Source of the DNA: Gnetum montanum | Taxonomy: Eukaryota; Streptophyta; Gnetopsida; Gnetales; Gnetaceae | DNA length: 64,000 bases | Direction: 5' to 3' | NCBI GenBank assembly: GCA_015680685.1 | Contig: MNCI01020717.1 | Span: forward strand, 325,625-389,624 | Part shown: positions 1 to 12,850 of the stretch, in pieces | Numbering within the stretch: the stretch's first letter is position 1 | Layout of the letters: every line of letters starts with the position of its first letter | Program-made: the position numbers and the translations under genes | Notes under the pieces: generated by a model | The model's input: only the letters and a program-made list of their open reading frames with translations | The model's database searches: none | What the model was told of the DNA's origin: nothing

Positions 1-200
1 AAAATACCAAAAAAATCACATACCTCAGACTTGCTTAACCATACACCGTGACACATACAAGCAAGCCTGGGAAGACAACGAACGATTAACCCCAAGTGTT
101 TCTTGTGGCGTTAAGGCATTTAGTCTGCGGAGTTTGACCAGATCGCGCGTGCACGCTCGTATTCATATGGTGGAGTGTAGGGGTACCTCGCCACTCATCA
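1..200 (+). repeat. 3' end of an A/B-family LTR, cut by the window edge
   Basis: These bases match the last ~200 bp of the LTRs of element A (to 14851) and B (to 41998), including the run GTGTAGGGGTACCT followed by CCACTCATCA at the LTR end. At 201 the sequence does not continue into the tRNA-Asp primer-binding site seen after the 5' LTRs of A and B. This is therefore a 3' LTR or solo LTR whose body lies to the left of the window. Confidence 0.8.
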
Positions 201-880
201 TTATCTTTTATTGAGGGTACTACTAATAAGAGACTTTAAGTTCAAAAGTCTTCATACTTAATCTTAGTATGGCATTATAGATTTATTAATATGTAGCAAA
301 AATTAATAAGATTCAAGGATGCATCTCTACAAAGGCAAGGTGACCCAAGCAAGGAAATTCAAGTAGTAGATGCATTATAAAAATTGGAAGAAAGGGTTGA
401 ATTAACTTACCACTCCACTATTTTGGAATGCATTTCATTGTCTAGGGTTGTCACACCTCATTAGCACTAACACAAGGAAAGTTTATACCTCATCAACAAT
501 CATTATATTTTGGGCCATCAATGTAGGGGAAGTCTTAAAAGAATCTCACCAAAAGACACTCAAGTTACAAGACTTCCAATTCTAGCACTCATAGTAAAAA
601 ATGAGCAAGCAAACAATATATTCATATTAAAATCTAGTAAAGTACATAAGGTAAATGTGTAAGTTAATTTTGGTCAAATAATTTTTTAATCATTTATCTA
701 AATATGGCCTTTGTTAGTGTTATCATTTGCAATTGATATGGTTGTATCAAATTGCTTTATGAGCATTGTGTTAAGAATATGATTAACGTTTTAAAGACAT
801 TTAGCATGATCAATTTTGTTGAATCTAAGACCTTCAAAGAAAAATGTGTTGTATCTATCTCTGGTAATGAAATCTACTTG
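201..880. other. AT-rich spacer, nothing recognised
   Basis: No coding stretch, RNA gene or repeat boundary is supported here. The right part is probably decayed interior of the copia element whose tail follows, but no domain can be read. Confidence 0.4.
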
Positions 881-1466
881 TAGTATCTTTATTATGATGT
901 CCAAAAAGGGGGAAGAAGATGTTATTCATAAGATATTGCTATTGGTAGTAGAAGATATATGGTAAAGATGTTATTCATAAGATATTGGTATTGATAATAA
1001 AAGATATCTGGTGAAGCCTATTTGTTAAGACTTGGCATTTTGTATGGATATAGTCTTCATACTCATATCAAGTATGTTGATATAAATTTAAAATTTTGTT
1101 CTATACAGTAAATAGTAATTTTGTTACTAATGACTCAAAGATAGATTCTTGTTTTGAGTGTTTGGAGTTCAACCTTTAGTTATTCATAGAAATATCTTTG
1201 TTAATAGTTAACATGATTTAATTATTTGTGTTTCATAGATTATTTGTTTTGACTTGCAGTATGAACATTAAGATATGGGCAACTCATAATAGGATTTTTT
1301 TAATCAACCATATGAAACCTATGCGAAAAGATGCATACTTATTAACAACTATTCATCTCTTTTTCATCCTTAGCTACAATTCTACTTTAATGGCTTAATC
1401 ATATAATATTATGGATTATGCTAACACATTTTCTCAAGTTTTGGATAATACCAAAAAGGGGCAAAT
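881..1466 (+). mobile_element. Tail of Sirevirus-like copia element F with two polypurine tracts
   Basis: Two PPT-type motifs, TCCAAAAAGGGGG at 901-913 and ACCAAAAAGGGG at about 1450-1461, precede the LTR. The same two-motif arrangement and the surrounding text (CAAGTTTTGGA before the second tract) recur in element E at 40351-40446. Multiple PPT copies near the 3' LTR are known for the Sirevirus clade. A ~50 bp block containing ATGTTATTCATAAGATATTG is duplicated around 917-1000. No pol sequence is readable upstream. Confidence 0.6.
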
Positions 1467-2734
1467 TGTTGATGTTTTGGTATGTCAAAACCTTAGAAAA
1501 TAAAGAATGTAGAAAATGTGTTAGTATGGTCTTATAGGTCTAAGAAAGAACAAGACAAGAACATGATGGGATCAGGACAAAAGCATGTTGATTGAGATAA
1601 GAACAAGATTACAAGAGATTAAGATTGAGACAAGAGCCTATTGATGTAAAGAAAGGCACTCCATGAGAATGAGATAAGAGCTTAGATGAAGAAATCATGT
1701 TTGAGACAAGAGCTTCGATGAAGAAATCATGGTGTCAAGAGAAAGAGCAAGATGAGAGCTAAGTTGAGATGACAAAAAGTCTCAACCAAGATGGAAGATT
1801 TCAAGGATACATGAAGTGAAATGACGATGTTCTAATATCTGCCTAAATGTATCAAATGATTGGAAAACATCCCAAATGTGAAAGCTCAATTTTAGACCAG
1901 ATGTCTCACAAAAATAGCAATCATTCCAATTTCTATTGACACCTTCTAGCTAAGATGTCCCAAGTGAGATGTCCTAATTTCCAATGGAACATCATAGCTA
2001 GATGTAGCTTGTTTTCAATGAGATGCTCCAAGCTTAAATAAGACATCCCAACTAGCCATTTCCTAGCCATTGCATGAATTTCAAGGGTTATTTAGAAATA
2101 ATAATGCTATAAAATAGAATCAAATCCTTGTGAAAAGGACAAGCATTGTTCATGTGATTATTCCATCATTGTCTATATCTTGTGATGTAATTGATCCTTC
2201 AATTTTCTATCTATTGTAATTTTTATTTTATATTCTGAAAGCTTGAAAGAAAGAAACTTGTAAATATTAGTTACATTCTCTCCTTGATTCTTTTTCTCTC
2301 TTTGTGGCCCTACAGGGTTTATGTTCTTCTTGCAAGAAGGCATCTTGTGATCTTGTTAAGACCTTGTGGGGTTGAATGTGTTTCTAGTGATAAAACACTC
2401 TATGCGGAGCTCACATCATTATAAAGGTTTTGGGAATCTTCAAACCATATTTTGATCTTTTCGGGACCTTGTGGGGTTAAGTGTGTTTCTAGTGAGAAAA
2501 CACTCTATGTAGAGCTCACATCATTGTAAAGGTTGTGGGATCCTTAAAACCACATATTGAGCTTGTTGAGACCTTGCGGGGTTGAGTATGTTTCCTATGA
2601 GAAAACACTCCTTGTGGAGCTCAAACTTTGTAAAGGTTTTGGTGCTCTATAAATATTATTTTTTAAGAAATAAAGTTTGTAGATGTGCAAGGATTCTATC
2701 CTCTAGGTATGGAAGTACCTAAGTTGGGAATTCA
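1467..2734 (+). repeat. 3' LTR of copia element F
   Basis: It starts with TGTTGATGTTTTGG immediately after the PPT and ends at GGGAATTCA. Start, middle and end align with the LTRs of element E (start TGTGGACC followed by TTTTAGTATGTC), so E and F are the same broad family. It is longer than the E LTR (about 1.27 kb against 0.97 kb), partly because of an extra tandem unit in its 3' half. The left half holds repeats of GAGACAAGAGCTT and GATGTCCCA-type words. No primer-binding site follows 2734, so this is a 3' LTR. Confidence 0.7.
2349..2655 (+). repeat. Three ~105 bp tandem units in the 3' half of LTR F
   Basis: Units begin near 2349, 2454 and 2559. Each carries CTTGTTAAGACCTTGTGGGG-like text, then AAAACACTC, then GGAGCTC, then GTAAAGGTT. 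Element E has two equivalent units (from about 35838 and 35941). Copy number differs between family members, so the module expands or contracts. Confidence 0.75.
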
Positions 2735-5700
2735 TGTAAATTTGAGTGTGGTTTGGTTGCCTTGGGTTTTTCTTTGACATATTTTAAGACATGCATGAGA
2801 GTGTTGTGGTGGCTCTACCTTGGTTCTTACATAAATTATGATAGATAGGAGGTGGAAAATTCAAGATTTGGGCTTGTATGATAAAGAAATTAAAGAGATT
2901 CAATTCGGATCCTATATTAAGCTACATCTACAAGAGCTGTGTCCTTATTTTTAATTTTTAGATTGTGAGTATAGTAGTCATCATGGCTTTTTCTTTGTTA
3001 ATTGTATAGTTTTTCAGAATGAAGAATTCATATTTGGTTTAGTGAATTTAATTTCTACCTTACCTTGATCAACTTGTATTTCAAGGATGTACTTCAATTC
3101 TCCTTAATCTTTCATTTTAAATTCACTCTTCATGTTAAGTTTTAATTCTTCTATTACCTTATTATTTATGGTTGTGAATACATGGTGATAGGGATCCCAC
3201 TGGTTTTCAGCAATGGGATGCATCATATGAAATATGGTGTAATCTAGTTGTATGGTTTGAATATGAGGTTGAGCGGATTTCCATGAATACTCATGTATAT
3301 CATTACGTTAAAAAATAGAAAAAATATTATAATACATATATTACAATGAGAAGTCTGTGTTGCCATGATGAGATATAGAAAAAAATATTTATAATTTTGG
3401 TATATTTTATATTTAAATAAAATGAAACAAACATAGATGCACATTTATGATAATCCATCCTAGGGATAAACACAATGGTCATGTTGTAATCCCTCTTGGG
3501 ACATGTAAAAGACCATAAATGGAATGCAATATAAAATGGATCTCAGTTACAACCTTGATGGCCTAACATCATGCCATAGAGTTATGACCTCCTTGGATAA
3601 GGCATGAATTGTCATAGCTTAATGAAAAAAATTAAATAAATATTTTTTTATTTTAATGTTTAAGATATCGATTGTAGAATAAGGAAAACTCATGAGCTTT
3701 ATTCACTATGCAAATATAAGACTTAACATTAACCAAATGATTCTATACTATGTAAGCAAGGTAGCACTTTGACAGAGTTTAGTCACACTTGTGAAAGTGA
3801 TGATCCTAAAGATAGATACAAAAAATAAAAGGAATCAACTTATCTAAGGGAAAAGAGTTTTTCATACAAACTAGATATCACAAGCTCCAAAAATGTCTAA
3901 GTATGCTAATGATATGATCAAGAACTCATCCCAAGTATTTATAGTTTCCACATGAAAAAAAAGGAAGTTCATCAGTGCCTAGATGTCAACAAAGATCCAT
4001 CAATACAACTTGAGCCTATCCTAGTCATAGTAGTTGGGAATCAAGGTAAACTAGACCTAGCAGGAGGTGTGTTAGTGTCCTGAACTAACACAAGAGGTGT
4101 GCTTATGTAAGGAAGTTAGCACACCCCTTCCCCAAAATTAAAATTCACACCATGAATCTTAGATGAAAGTCAAAATCCAAGGAAGCATGCAAGAATGATC
4201 ATAGAACATTTGAATGAACCCATAATCATTCTACAAAGCTTGAAATCATGCATAAAACCTCAAAGTATGATACATAGAAGGCAAGGATGCATTGTGGAAT
4301 ACTAAGAACATCAATTAAACATATTAAACTACAAATATAGGTCACATGAAACACTTCCAAAATGTAGGAATTACAATTGACATATAATTCACATATAAAG
4401 CTAGTCCCCTAGCTTTAGCACTAAAGAAACAAGGATTGGAATAGATACATTACAAGATCAATGTGAAGGAATCACAAATAGACAAATACTATGACACAAT
4501 ATGCATTTAAAATTGCCACATTGAGAATAAAGACCAAGGAATGATGGCTAACAAGAAGAATCCCTCAACATGCTTGCAAGTTGAAGATGCCTTTGGCTTG
4601 ATGTAATGATCTTTGATAAGTCTTTTGGTTTTTGATTAGTTACCAATTATTATGCATGTCCCTTGTAGTTTGGGAATGCAGCCCTTTCACCTTTGAATCT
4701 TTCTTTTGCAAGAGGCTTTAAGTTCTAGATTAGGAAGATATTATTCAAGTGAAATTGAATGGTGTTATCGTCATGGGCCTTAGGAGTGTACATGCCTATA
4801 CATGTTAAATTGTAATAATGCTAAAAGTCATGTGAAATATTTAGATATTAAATAACCATTGAAAAATGTATTCATGAGAACAATGGTAAGTATAATTTCC
4901 AAATAAAACATAAAGAACAAAATCATAGCATAATATCAAATACATACATAGGTATGATGAATAACATAGAATCAAAAAGTGGATACCCAACTATGTCTTT
5001 CTTCTGTGACCAAGTTATGAGACACTAGCCTTGAACAACACTAACTAAATGCACACACCAAAAATATAAGCACAATAATTAAAGGCATGAACGTAGTAGG
5101 AAACAAACCAAAAGGCTAAAAAATGTGTGATATCATCAATCAAACAAACCAAGGTATGCAAGATCATGAAGTATGACTCAATAAGGCATTCAATCTCTAA
5201 TTAAAATTCATAGGTAAAAAATAAATATGGAAGAAAATAGTCCTTATCAAATAATTAGGTTCATTAAGTTGCAACCACATACATGGAAGACCAATTGAGT
5301 GCCTTATACCATTCAATCATTACCATCCTGAGAGTTACACTTAAGCTCACTCACTCATAATGTCAAGTCACTAAGGATTCATAAGTGGATCCTCTCAATA
5401 ATAAGTACATCCCTTTCTTGCCCTTGTAAAATCCATTAATTTTACATCCATGGATTTCCAACAATCAATGAGACATCGATATAAAACATGAATTGATTTC
5501 CTTTCATGGTCAAATCTCATCCTCTACTTTAATTGATCAACTTCCTGCCATAGATAATAATTCATGGAATGGAAAGACAAGAGATAGAGAATGAAAGATT
5601 TACAAGAGAGAGAAAGTGAGAGCGAAACATCATAATATCCCTAGAAAACCATTCAATTAACCCATGAGAGTACATAAGCATATACTACACCCCATGAAAG

Positions 5701-7400
5701 ATCCACTACTACATCCCTTTACTAATACTCATCCACACAATGGGGATAAATCTCTAAGTTTCCTTTCAAGTGCAAGGTCATACCTACCACTACTAACATC
5801 ATCTAGCCTTAATTATTTTGTGGTCTAATCATTGGAGAAACTAAATGAAGGTAACATGCCATAAAAAACATCTAGAAGTTAAGATTCTAATTTGATTTTC
5901 CTTCATTTGTGCATGTATGTGCAACAAGTTTCTTAAATTTTTCTTTACTGGAAATCTCTTGTTAATCCTATTGACTACACTAGCTAATCCTAATTTTAAT
6001 AGTGATTATAATCCCATGATCATGAAATAATCAGCATGATCATGGTTTGGGTCAATGGCTACAATCTTGATTCCTAGAAATGATGGGTTTGAAATGAGGT
6101 GGAAGAAGCATTTGACATTACCAAATTTCACTAGGAGAGAGACTTCTAGGCCTTCATGGTCATGGTTAGGGATGGATTCAAAGATTGTCTTAGATCATTA
6201 AATTTTGGATTCAAGTGATCCAAGAAATAGATTAAACATGAGAAAGGCTTACAAAGGTATTGGTTCAACCACTTATTTTATTTTTAATTGAGTGATCATA
6301 GGATTTTTTAGGGATGGTAAAATACAAATTTATGTATACTAATAACTTGAAGTTACATTGTTCTTCTCGTAACTTCTTATTTTTATCATTATATTAGTAT
6401 TATTATTAATTTCTTTCATTCTTCTTTTCTTTCTCATATTTTTATTTCCTTTTCTTTTCTAAGAAGAGGATTTTTTTATGATACATAGGAGTTATGAGAA
6501 TAATTGGAGTGTTGAATCACCACACGAAGTCTTCAAATTACATGAACATTAGACTTCATCCCTCACTAGATGACATGCATACGTTCATACGATCATGAAC
6601 CTCTTCTAAACATGGTGGCCAAGTAAGGTAATTATGTGGATCTTAGTTCCATCATATCGATTAGACCTATCTAATGGTCACAAGGACCCTCGATAACATA
6701 TCCTTTTCTTACTAGTGACTAACCACTCTTCCAAGATTCTAGAGATCACATCCTAAGTTGTGGAACCACTACATGCTTGCAATTATAATGGCATTAGCTT
6801 CAATAGCTCATAGTGTGAGTTTCAATTCCTCATTGAATCTGAGCCTAGTTCATCAATGATGGATAAAGAAAAGGTAGTTGGATGAATTCTATTCTATGGG
6901 TACTTTGTTTATTAAGGCTTCACTTTAAACTTATTTTACACTCTTACATCATCATTGCATTTGTAACTTGCTCCTCCAACATTGGCTTATTAAATAAGCA
7001 TTCATAAAGTACATTAATTGGTTTTTCCACATATACAAAAATCATACTCAAGTAAAAGAAAAGATCAAGAATGATTAATCATTAAGTTCAAAAATGTAAA
7101 AATACTTAATTTATTAAAACAAATACATAAATGGTAGGAAGAAAAGAAAATCTGACATGGCATGGATAATTCCTTCCTCATGACTAATCCATGTCTATCA
7201 CTTGATAGACCTCTAAGTGTAAAATATAAGATTGATCATTATGTACTTTGAGAGAGGAAAGACATTCTCTTTAGTGCTTTAGATGTTGCTTAATAACCAA
7301 GAAAATTTTGTCTAGCTTGTCTAGATGGTAAATATGTGTTGTGCTAGATTAGTGATTGGTATGGATGATGTATGACCCTTTCCATTAAAGTTAAAAATTT
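2735..7400. other. Repeat-like AT-rich DNA without recognisable genes
   Basis: About 4.7 kb with no ORF over 70 codons and no domain I can recognise on either strand. The 3244-3444 minus reading frame is low complexity and judged accidental. A short purine tract on the minus strand (around 4110-4135) could be an old PPT. Part of the right half may be the 3' region of the minus-strand element H, but this cannot be shown from sequence alone. Confidence 0.4.
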
Positions 7401-7429
7401 TATCCAAATGGATCAAGTGTAACAAATTA

Positions 7430-8330
7430 AAAGAGAAAATCTTCTAAATTTGAAATCAAACTCTCTTGCACAAACATCATGATAAGTCTTAGTGTAGAAA
7501 TGTTCTAACTCATTATGCATCAAGGTAATCTTGCAATTCTCATCAAGCTTAAATAGTGTGTAATTCATGATTCTTCCATGTCATTCAATAGGCCCAAAGA
7601 GTATCATTAAGCTTATTGGCCCAATCGCTTCTGTACCTACTAACCATTTTCTTAAGTATTCTAACAATTTCATACTTCTTAACTTCCACTTGGCAGTTGA
7701 CCTATAGATGATAAGAGGAAGTTAATTTATTATTAGCTTCATAAGATTTTAATAAATTCTTATAGAGCTTATCAAGAAAGTGCATAATATTATTTAATAT
7801 TAAGATTCAAGGAATACAAAACTTGTAAAGCATGTTCTTTCAAAGAAATTTTTCTATAGGGCTAGATGGACAATCCTTAATAGCAACAACTTCTATCAAC
7901 TTCATGTAATAATATATACATACAATAATGTATGCTTTGCCATTGGAGATCAAAGAAATAAGGTCAATGAAGTTATTCCCCCATAAATAAAAGTGTTCTA
8001 GTAGTTAGATCCACTACTTGGATTCCTCCATATATGAGAATATACTCCCTTACATTGACACTTATCATAACAACACAAAAAGTATAAAACATCATAAAAC
8101 ATGATGAACCTAAAATAGCCTATGAGCATCATCTTTGTCGTTTTCCTCTTTCTAGTGTAGTACTCACCACACACACCATGGTGCATGTGAGCCAAGATGG
8201 TATCTTGGATTTCCTTTGGAATATACCAACTTGCAAGGCCATTAGGGAATCTCTTGTAAAGATGCTCTTTACAACCAAGTAAGACCTCACCTAGTGCTAG
8301 AATCATTGGATCTTTCATTTGTAACACCCA
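7430..8330 (-). pseudogene. Integrase remnant of element H
   Basis: The 109-codon frame at 7998-8327 contains the HHCC zinc-finger region of gypsy integrase: AHMHHGVCGEYYTRKRKTT, then CCYDKCQCKG about 35 residues on. Downstream on the minus strand (7861-7980) comes FIDLISLISNGKAYIIV, the start of the catalytic core. A tail fragment with KLDENCKITLMHNELE lies near 7450-7550. Stops separate the pieces. Integrase would join element cDNA to chromosomal DNA; this copy cannot. Confidence 0.7.
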
Positions 8331-8341
8331 AGAGAAATATT

Positions 8342-9790
8342 CTAGATCACCAAGTAGTTGAGAATGTTAGTGAACCATGAACATTCACATCCTTTCTTTG
8401 AGTTGAAAATGACTTTACAAATATGATCATCTAAAAATTCATTGAGAAGCACATTTTCTCCTTTGTTTCTAATTTTCAATTGCGATAGATGATCTATGAC
8501 CATATTTTTAGCTTCTTTCTTATTGTTCATGTGTACACCAAACTCTTGCAAAAGAATCAATCATTAAATCACCTAGGGGTTAACATCCTATTTATTCATG
8601 AGGAACCAAATGGTGCTATGATTAGTGTTGATGAATATTTTACACCTAAAAATAAATATCTAAATTTTTATAGTACAAAAATGATGGTCATTAACTCCTT
8701 TTTAGTGATGTTGTAATTCAGTTAAGGTCCCAAAATAATTTGGCTAGCACAGTGGATATAGTAGCATCTCTTCTTCTCATCAAACTACATCATGATATCA
8801 CCTAATGCAAAGTTGAAATAGTTTGTTATTATATAAAATATTTAAGCCCAATTAGGACTCTATAATATTAGAGTTTAGGTTAGCCTTTCCTTCAAACACT
8901 GGAAAGCATTTTCACATTATTTTCTTCACAACAACATAACATGTTTCTTTGTGAGCTAAAATAAAGGCTTGGCTATTCTAGAATAATCTCTAATAAATCT
9001 AGGATAATAGGATATATGACTAAGTAAATATTTCCCTTCTTGGAAACTTTATGACTAAGAACAATATCCTCAATCATCATCACCATGCTTTTCTTCTAGT
9101 TGAGCTTTAATTTTACCTAGCAGTAATAACATTAAATAGCTTTGAGCTTGTCCAAGGCTTTCTAAAATGTTTTATCATCATCATCCTAGCCATGTTCTAA
9201 CAAAATGGGGTTGGCTACATGAGTTCTTATTTTTCATTCATCTCTATGAAGAGCTAGATTTTTATTTATTTATAGTTTTTGTAAATCATCTTCAATCATT
9301 TTTTTTTTTGGTCTTTCTTTCAGTGGCTTCCTAAAATATTTTATCATAAGCGGAAAAGTCACCCATGAAGACTTGCACACTCTTGCCAATGTAATCTTGT
9401 AACATAGGCATCACTAGTCATTGGAATGTGGCTGGTATATTGCATAACTAAAAGGGCATGCACTTGAAGGCAAAATTTCTTCATGGATAGATAAGTTAGT
9501 TTTTATTTAATCCTTTGGCATAATGTTGATACAATCATAATAAGAGTAACCATCAAGAAAGTTGTAGTACTCTTGGATAGATATGTTGTTGAATACCTAG
9601 TCTACAAATGACAATAAATGGTCCTTGAAGATGGCAACATTTAATAACCTATACTTAACAAAAAATCTTCATTTTTCACCTTTTTTTAGTACAACTATAA
9701 TTGAAATGATCCACTCATTGTCAGAAATGAACATGATGAAACTAGCCTGAAGAAGATAAATGCTTTTATTTTTTACCATGTTTTACATAT
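8342..9790 (-). pseudogene. Reverse transcriptase - RNase H remnant of element H
   Basis: Minus-strand pieces include NFLDGYSYYD and CMPF*LCNIPATFQ of gypsy RT, then VQVFMGDFSAYDKIF. The catalytic pair normally written F-M-D-D reads F-M-G-D (plus coordinates 9358-9369), so one metal-binding Asp is lost. The RNase H end is seen as NMVIDHLSQL in the 8342-8560 frame, followed by CSWFTNILNYLV, typical of the link to integrase in Athila/Tat elements. Several stops and a LINE insertion interrupt it. Confidence 0.75.
9179..9324 (-). mobile_element. 5'-truncated LINE 3' end inserted in element H
   Basis: The 146 bp insert starts CATCATCCTAGCC and continues GGGGTTGGCTACATGAG, the antisense of an L1-type 3' end with an ATG-repeat tail. 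It is flanked by a 23 bp direct repeat (9156-9178 and 9325-9347, two mismatches), the expected target-site duplication. Removing it rejoins the RT reading of element H. The same LINE family occurs in the kinesin intron and at 61246-61740. Confidence 0.8.
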
Positions 9791-10611
9791 TATGATTTAT
9801 CTTCATTGAAGTATTTACTGAGTTCTAATGCATGAAAACATGTATATGAAATGTAAATAGATAGAAACATTAATTCTCATTAGTTTATCATAAGATATGT
9901 AAAATATTTTCTCCACTTTGCAACTATCATTTTTAGCTCAATATTTTGTATATTCATTAGGGTGGAATTGATGATGACTAGATGATCATTAGTGAGGAAA
10001 AAGTACTCAAAGCCCTCAAAAAGTAGCTTGAGCTCTAGCAGTGATGTAAAAACACTTTTGAATAAATCAAAAGTACCTCAAAGCCTAGGATCATACTATA
10101 TTTCTATGAAAGCCTCCATTGTATTCTTTGGTTCTAAATTAGATTATTCAACATTAGATAAGGTAGAAGAATCAATTGATCTTTTCAATATCTAATTTGT
10201 GGCTTCATAGATGGGACATTCTATAAGATAATTAACATCTCTAATGACATAGAGATGTTCTATGACATTATTTTTACAACCATGCTTATTAGATAACTAG
10301 GAAGGATTTAATGAGATCCAATTATAATGTGTCTTTCTAGTTACATCTTTCCTACTAATTTCAAGGTGAAGGATTTAGAAGACTAACCTAGTATCAATGG
10401 TACTCAACGAAGCTATTCTCATGATGATAGGAAAGTTATCTCCTATCTTGTTCTCTAGTTTGATCATTAAGAAGTTTGTAGGGTATGATCATCTAACCAA
10501 TGTTTTCATTGGATCATTTACTTATCCCATAGGATATGTGTAGGATTATCTTGTTAGCACTAGCTTGATGTTAGTACTCTTGAGAAGAGGGAGCCATCAA
10601 TCAAGGTACTG

Positions 10612-11070
10612 CTACAATGAAATGATGTTAACTTTTGAACCAAAGTTGTAAAAAGCTAGATAATGGCCTTTCACACCAATTTGAATTTTCATCATGGGAC
10701 TTCTAGGCTCTAATTTCTTTTTAGGTAGATGACCTTTGTTTATCACCCATGTGGCTACCTTATATATGGCAATGGTCATGTCACTACTACCCTCAGATGC
10801 CATCATGTTATATTTGCTGGGCATTATTGAAGAAATTATTCTTAAATTGGATGTTTCATTTTGATAACATTCAAGGAATGGCATCAAGACCTTCTTAATG
10901 TTCACTCTTATCCTACTTGTATTATTTTCCTCTCTACAAGATGAAGATAATAAATTAAACCTAGCCTTACAACACCCATGTTTGTGCTTAAGGTATAATT
11001 TTCTATCATGGGACTTTAAATTTTCCTTTGTAACTAAATAAAAAGAGATTTGATAACATTTCCCAATCAT
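10612..11070 (-). pseudogene. Gag/protease remnant of element H
   Basis: A 152-codon open frame ends in HYLAFYNFGSKVNIIS, which aligns with the retropepsin active-site block (usually D-S/T-G followed by hydrophobic-N-I-hydrophobic-S). The catalytic Asp position reads Asn and the next residue is Phe, so it is probably inactive. The preceding part (KHKHGCCKAR and basic residues) resembles a gag C-terminal segment only loosely. It lies directly upstream of the RT remnant in the correct order. Confidence 0.5.
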
Positions 11071-12850
11071 TTATGTAAAAGTAGGATCAACATAATAGGT
11101 AATATTATAGAATTTAATATTCTTTAGTTGTAGTTGTCTAGGTATTCCATCTTACATTGGATTAGGAAGTAGAAGTTATTTTTGTTATTGTTGAAGAGCT
11201 TATAAGATTGATTAATAGACATAGGTACTAGTGAGGTGTCATCTATGAAAATGAATAAGTACCTATCTAGGCACCATGAAAATAGGATTGAAAGGAAACA
11301 TCATCTATTTCTACATTAGAGTTAATGAATTCCATGGAGTAGCACCCTAAGAATTTGGACTTTACCACTACTGATACTGCTGCATGGTTTGTGAGTACAC
11401 ACCTTCAGGATAGTATACTAGGTCAAAGTAGTAACTTCTTCTTACTTTCCTCTTGATGAATTTAATATTCAAAGGCATCTTAACTCATTATAGTTCACCA
11501 ATCATGTGGATCATGATTGGGTAGCATTGTGAATCATGAGAATCCATACAATACTCATAGGGACCCTATCACTTGAGGATGAGGAAGCCTCGTCTAAATA
11601 TTTTCTTGTACTATTGGAATAAGAAAGCTTCCCATTATCCTTACCATCATATAGTTTCTATTTCCAAGGGTTATAATTACTTTATCTACAACTTTCACCA
11701 CCCTACCCTCAATATCCTTATGGGTTGTGGTAATTTTCTCATCCATCACATCTCCAAATTGATCTAATTAGTGGGCCAAGTCTATCAAGGTCTTGTTCAT
11801 TCTGACTTGATCTCACACCAAGACCTTAATAATAATTAGAGTTTTGGCTATATCTTTTATTATTTTAATATTCTTTCTACATGTTGACCCATGATTGTAC
11901 TTCTTGAATGACTATCCTTTTTTCCATTCAACTTCCATGTTAGCTATGGTGTTAAGAAGCACATTAATTTCGATCATAAAATTTTTGTGTATCCAGCTTA
12001 TTGTGTACATATCCACTCACTCTTATGTTTCTTGCCTTAGGTGTTTTACAATATGCATCAATTTTTCTATTTATTGAAAGTTATGATTCAAATAATAATG
12101 AACTATTTTTAGATACCTCTCCATGGAAATGTCCAATGATTCATGTGTTTCTTACCTTCTATTATTACAATAATCACCATCATCAAGGAATAATAAAAAT
12201 TAGAATTATTGGGCTTAATCTACATATGCTCAGATGCTCAATTAATTAACTTGGTATGATTTGGATGAATTTCTCACACTATATAAATAAGGAGTATTCT
12301 CATTAACATCAAAAGGTAACTTTTTGATCAATTTATATTGGATTTTGGCTCATAAGCTATACATAAATGCACAAAATAAAAAAAACCCCACAATAAAGCT
12401 TATAAGAGTAAACTATTTGTAGAAATATCAAAGGATTATGCTTATGTTAACAAGGATCTTAAGAGGTAGTGAAAATATTAAGTATGATAGTAGCTCAAAA
12501 CATGTTTGATAGCTAAACATGTAAGATTGCTAGTCAAGCTTCAAAGAATTGGCATTAAGAGCCATAGTTTCAAGGTAGATTTGATTATATACAATACTGT
12601 AATATAGCACTAGATAACCAAGCACATATTAGTTAGCTCTAAAGAAAGAGCTCATGGGGGTGAAATCAAATCTGAAAAATTATTCCTTAGCTTTTAGATC
12701 AACAAAAATTGATTGATAATAGGATCATCATTAGCACAAATAGTTTATTATAGGTCACTAAGTTAAAATTTATTTTAAAAAGCTTACAAAATTAAAAATT
12801 TGGAGGAATGAGTTTAATATTATTTAGCTACATTAGCCCATGGAGTTAGA
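11071..12850. other. Unassigned DNA between element H and the palindromic repeat array
   Basis: Possibly decayed gag of H up to about 12250. The open frames here, on plus, contain no recognisable domain. From 12250 the sequence is AT-rich, with one TATATAAATA at about 12281-12290 of unknown meaning. No gene is supported. Confidence 0.35.

Larger units (their letters stand above)
7400..12250 (-). mobile_element. Element H: decayed minus-strand Ty3/gypsy retrotransposon
   Basis: Read on the minus strand the order is protease (10612-11070), RT (about 9100-9790), RNase H (8342-9080) and integrase (7430-8330). That is the Ty3/gypsy order, with wording closest to Athila/Tat pol. Every domain carries stops and frameshifts, and the RT active site is mutated, so the copy is dead. 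Its LTRs were not found. Gag probably lies at 11.1-12.25 kb but is unreadable. A small LINE end interrupts RT at 9179-9324. Confidence 0.7.

Noticed and set aside
3244-3444. 66-codon minus-strand membrane-like peptide
   Set aside because: Extreme A/T composition produces hydrophobic translations by chance; no other support.
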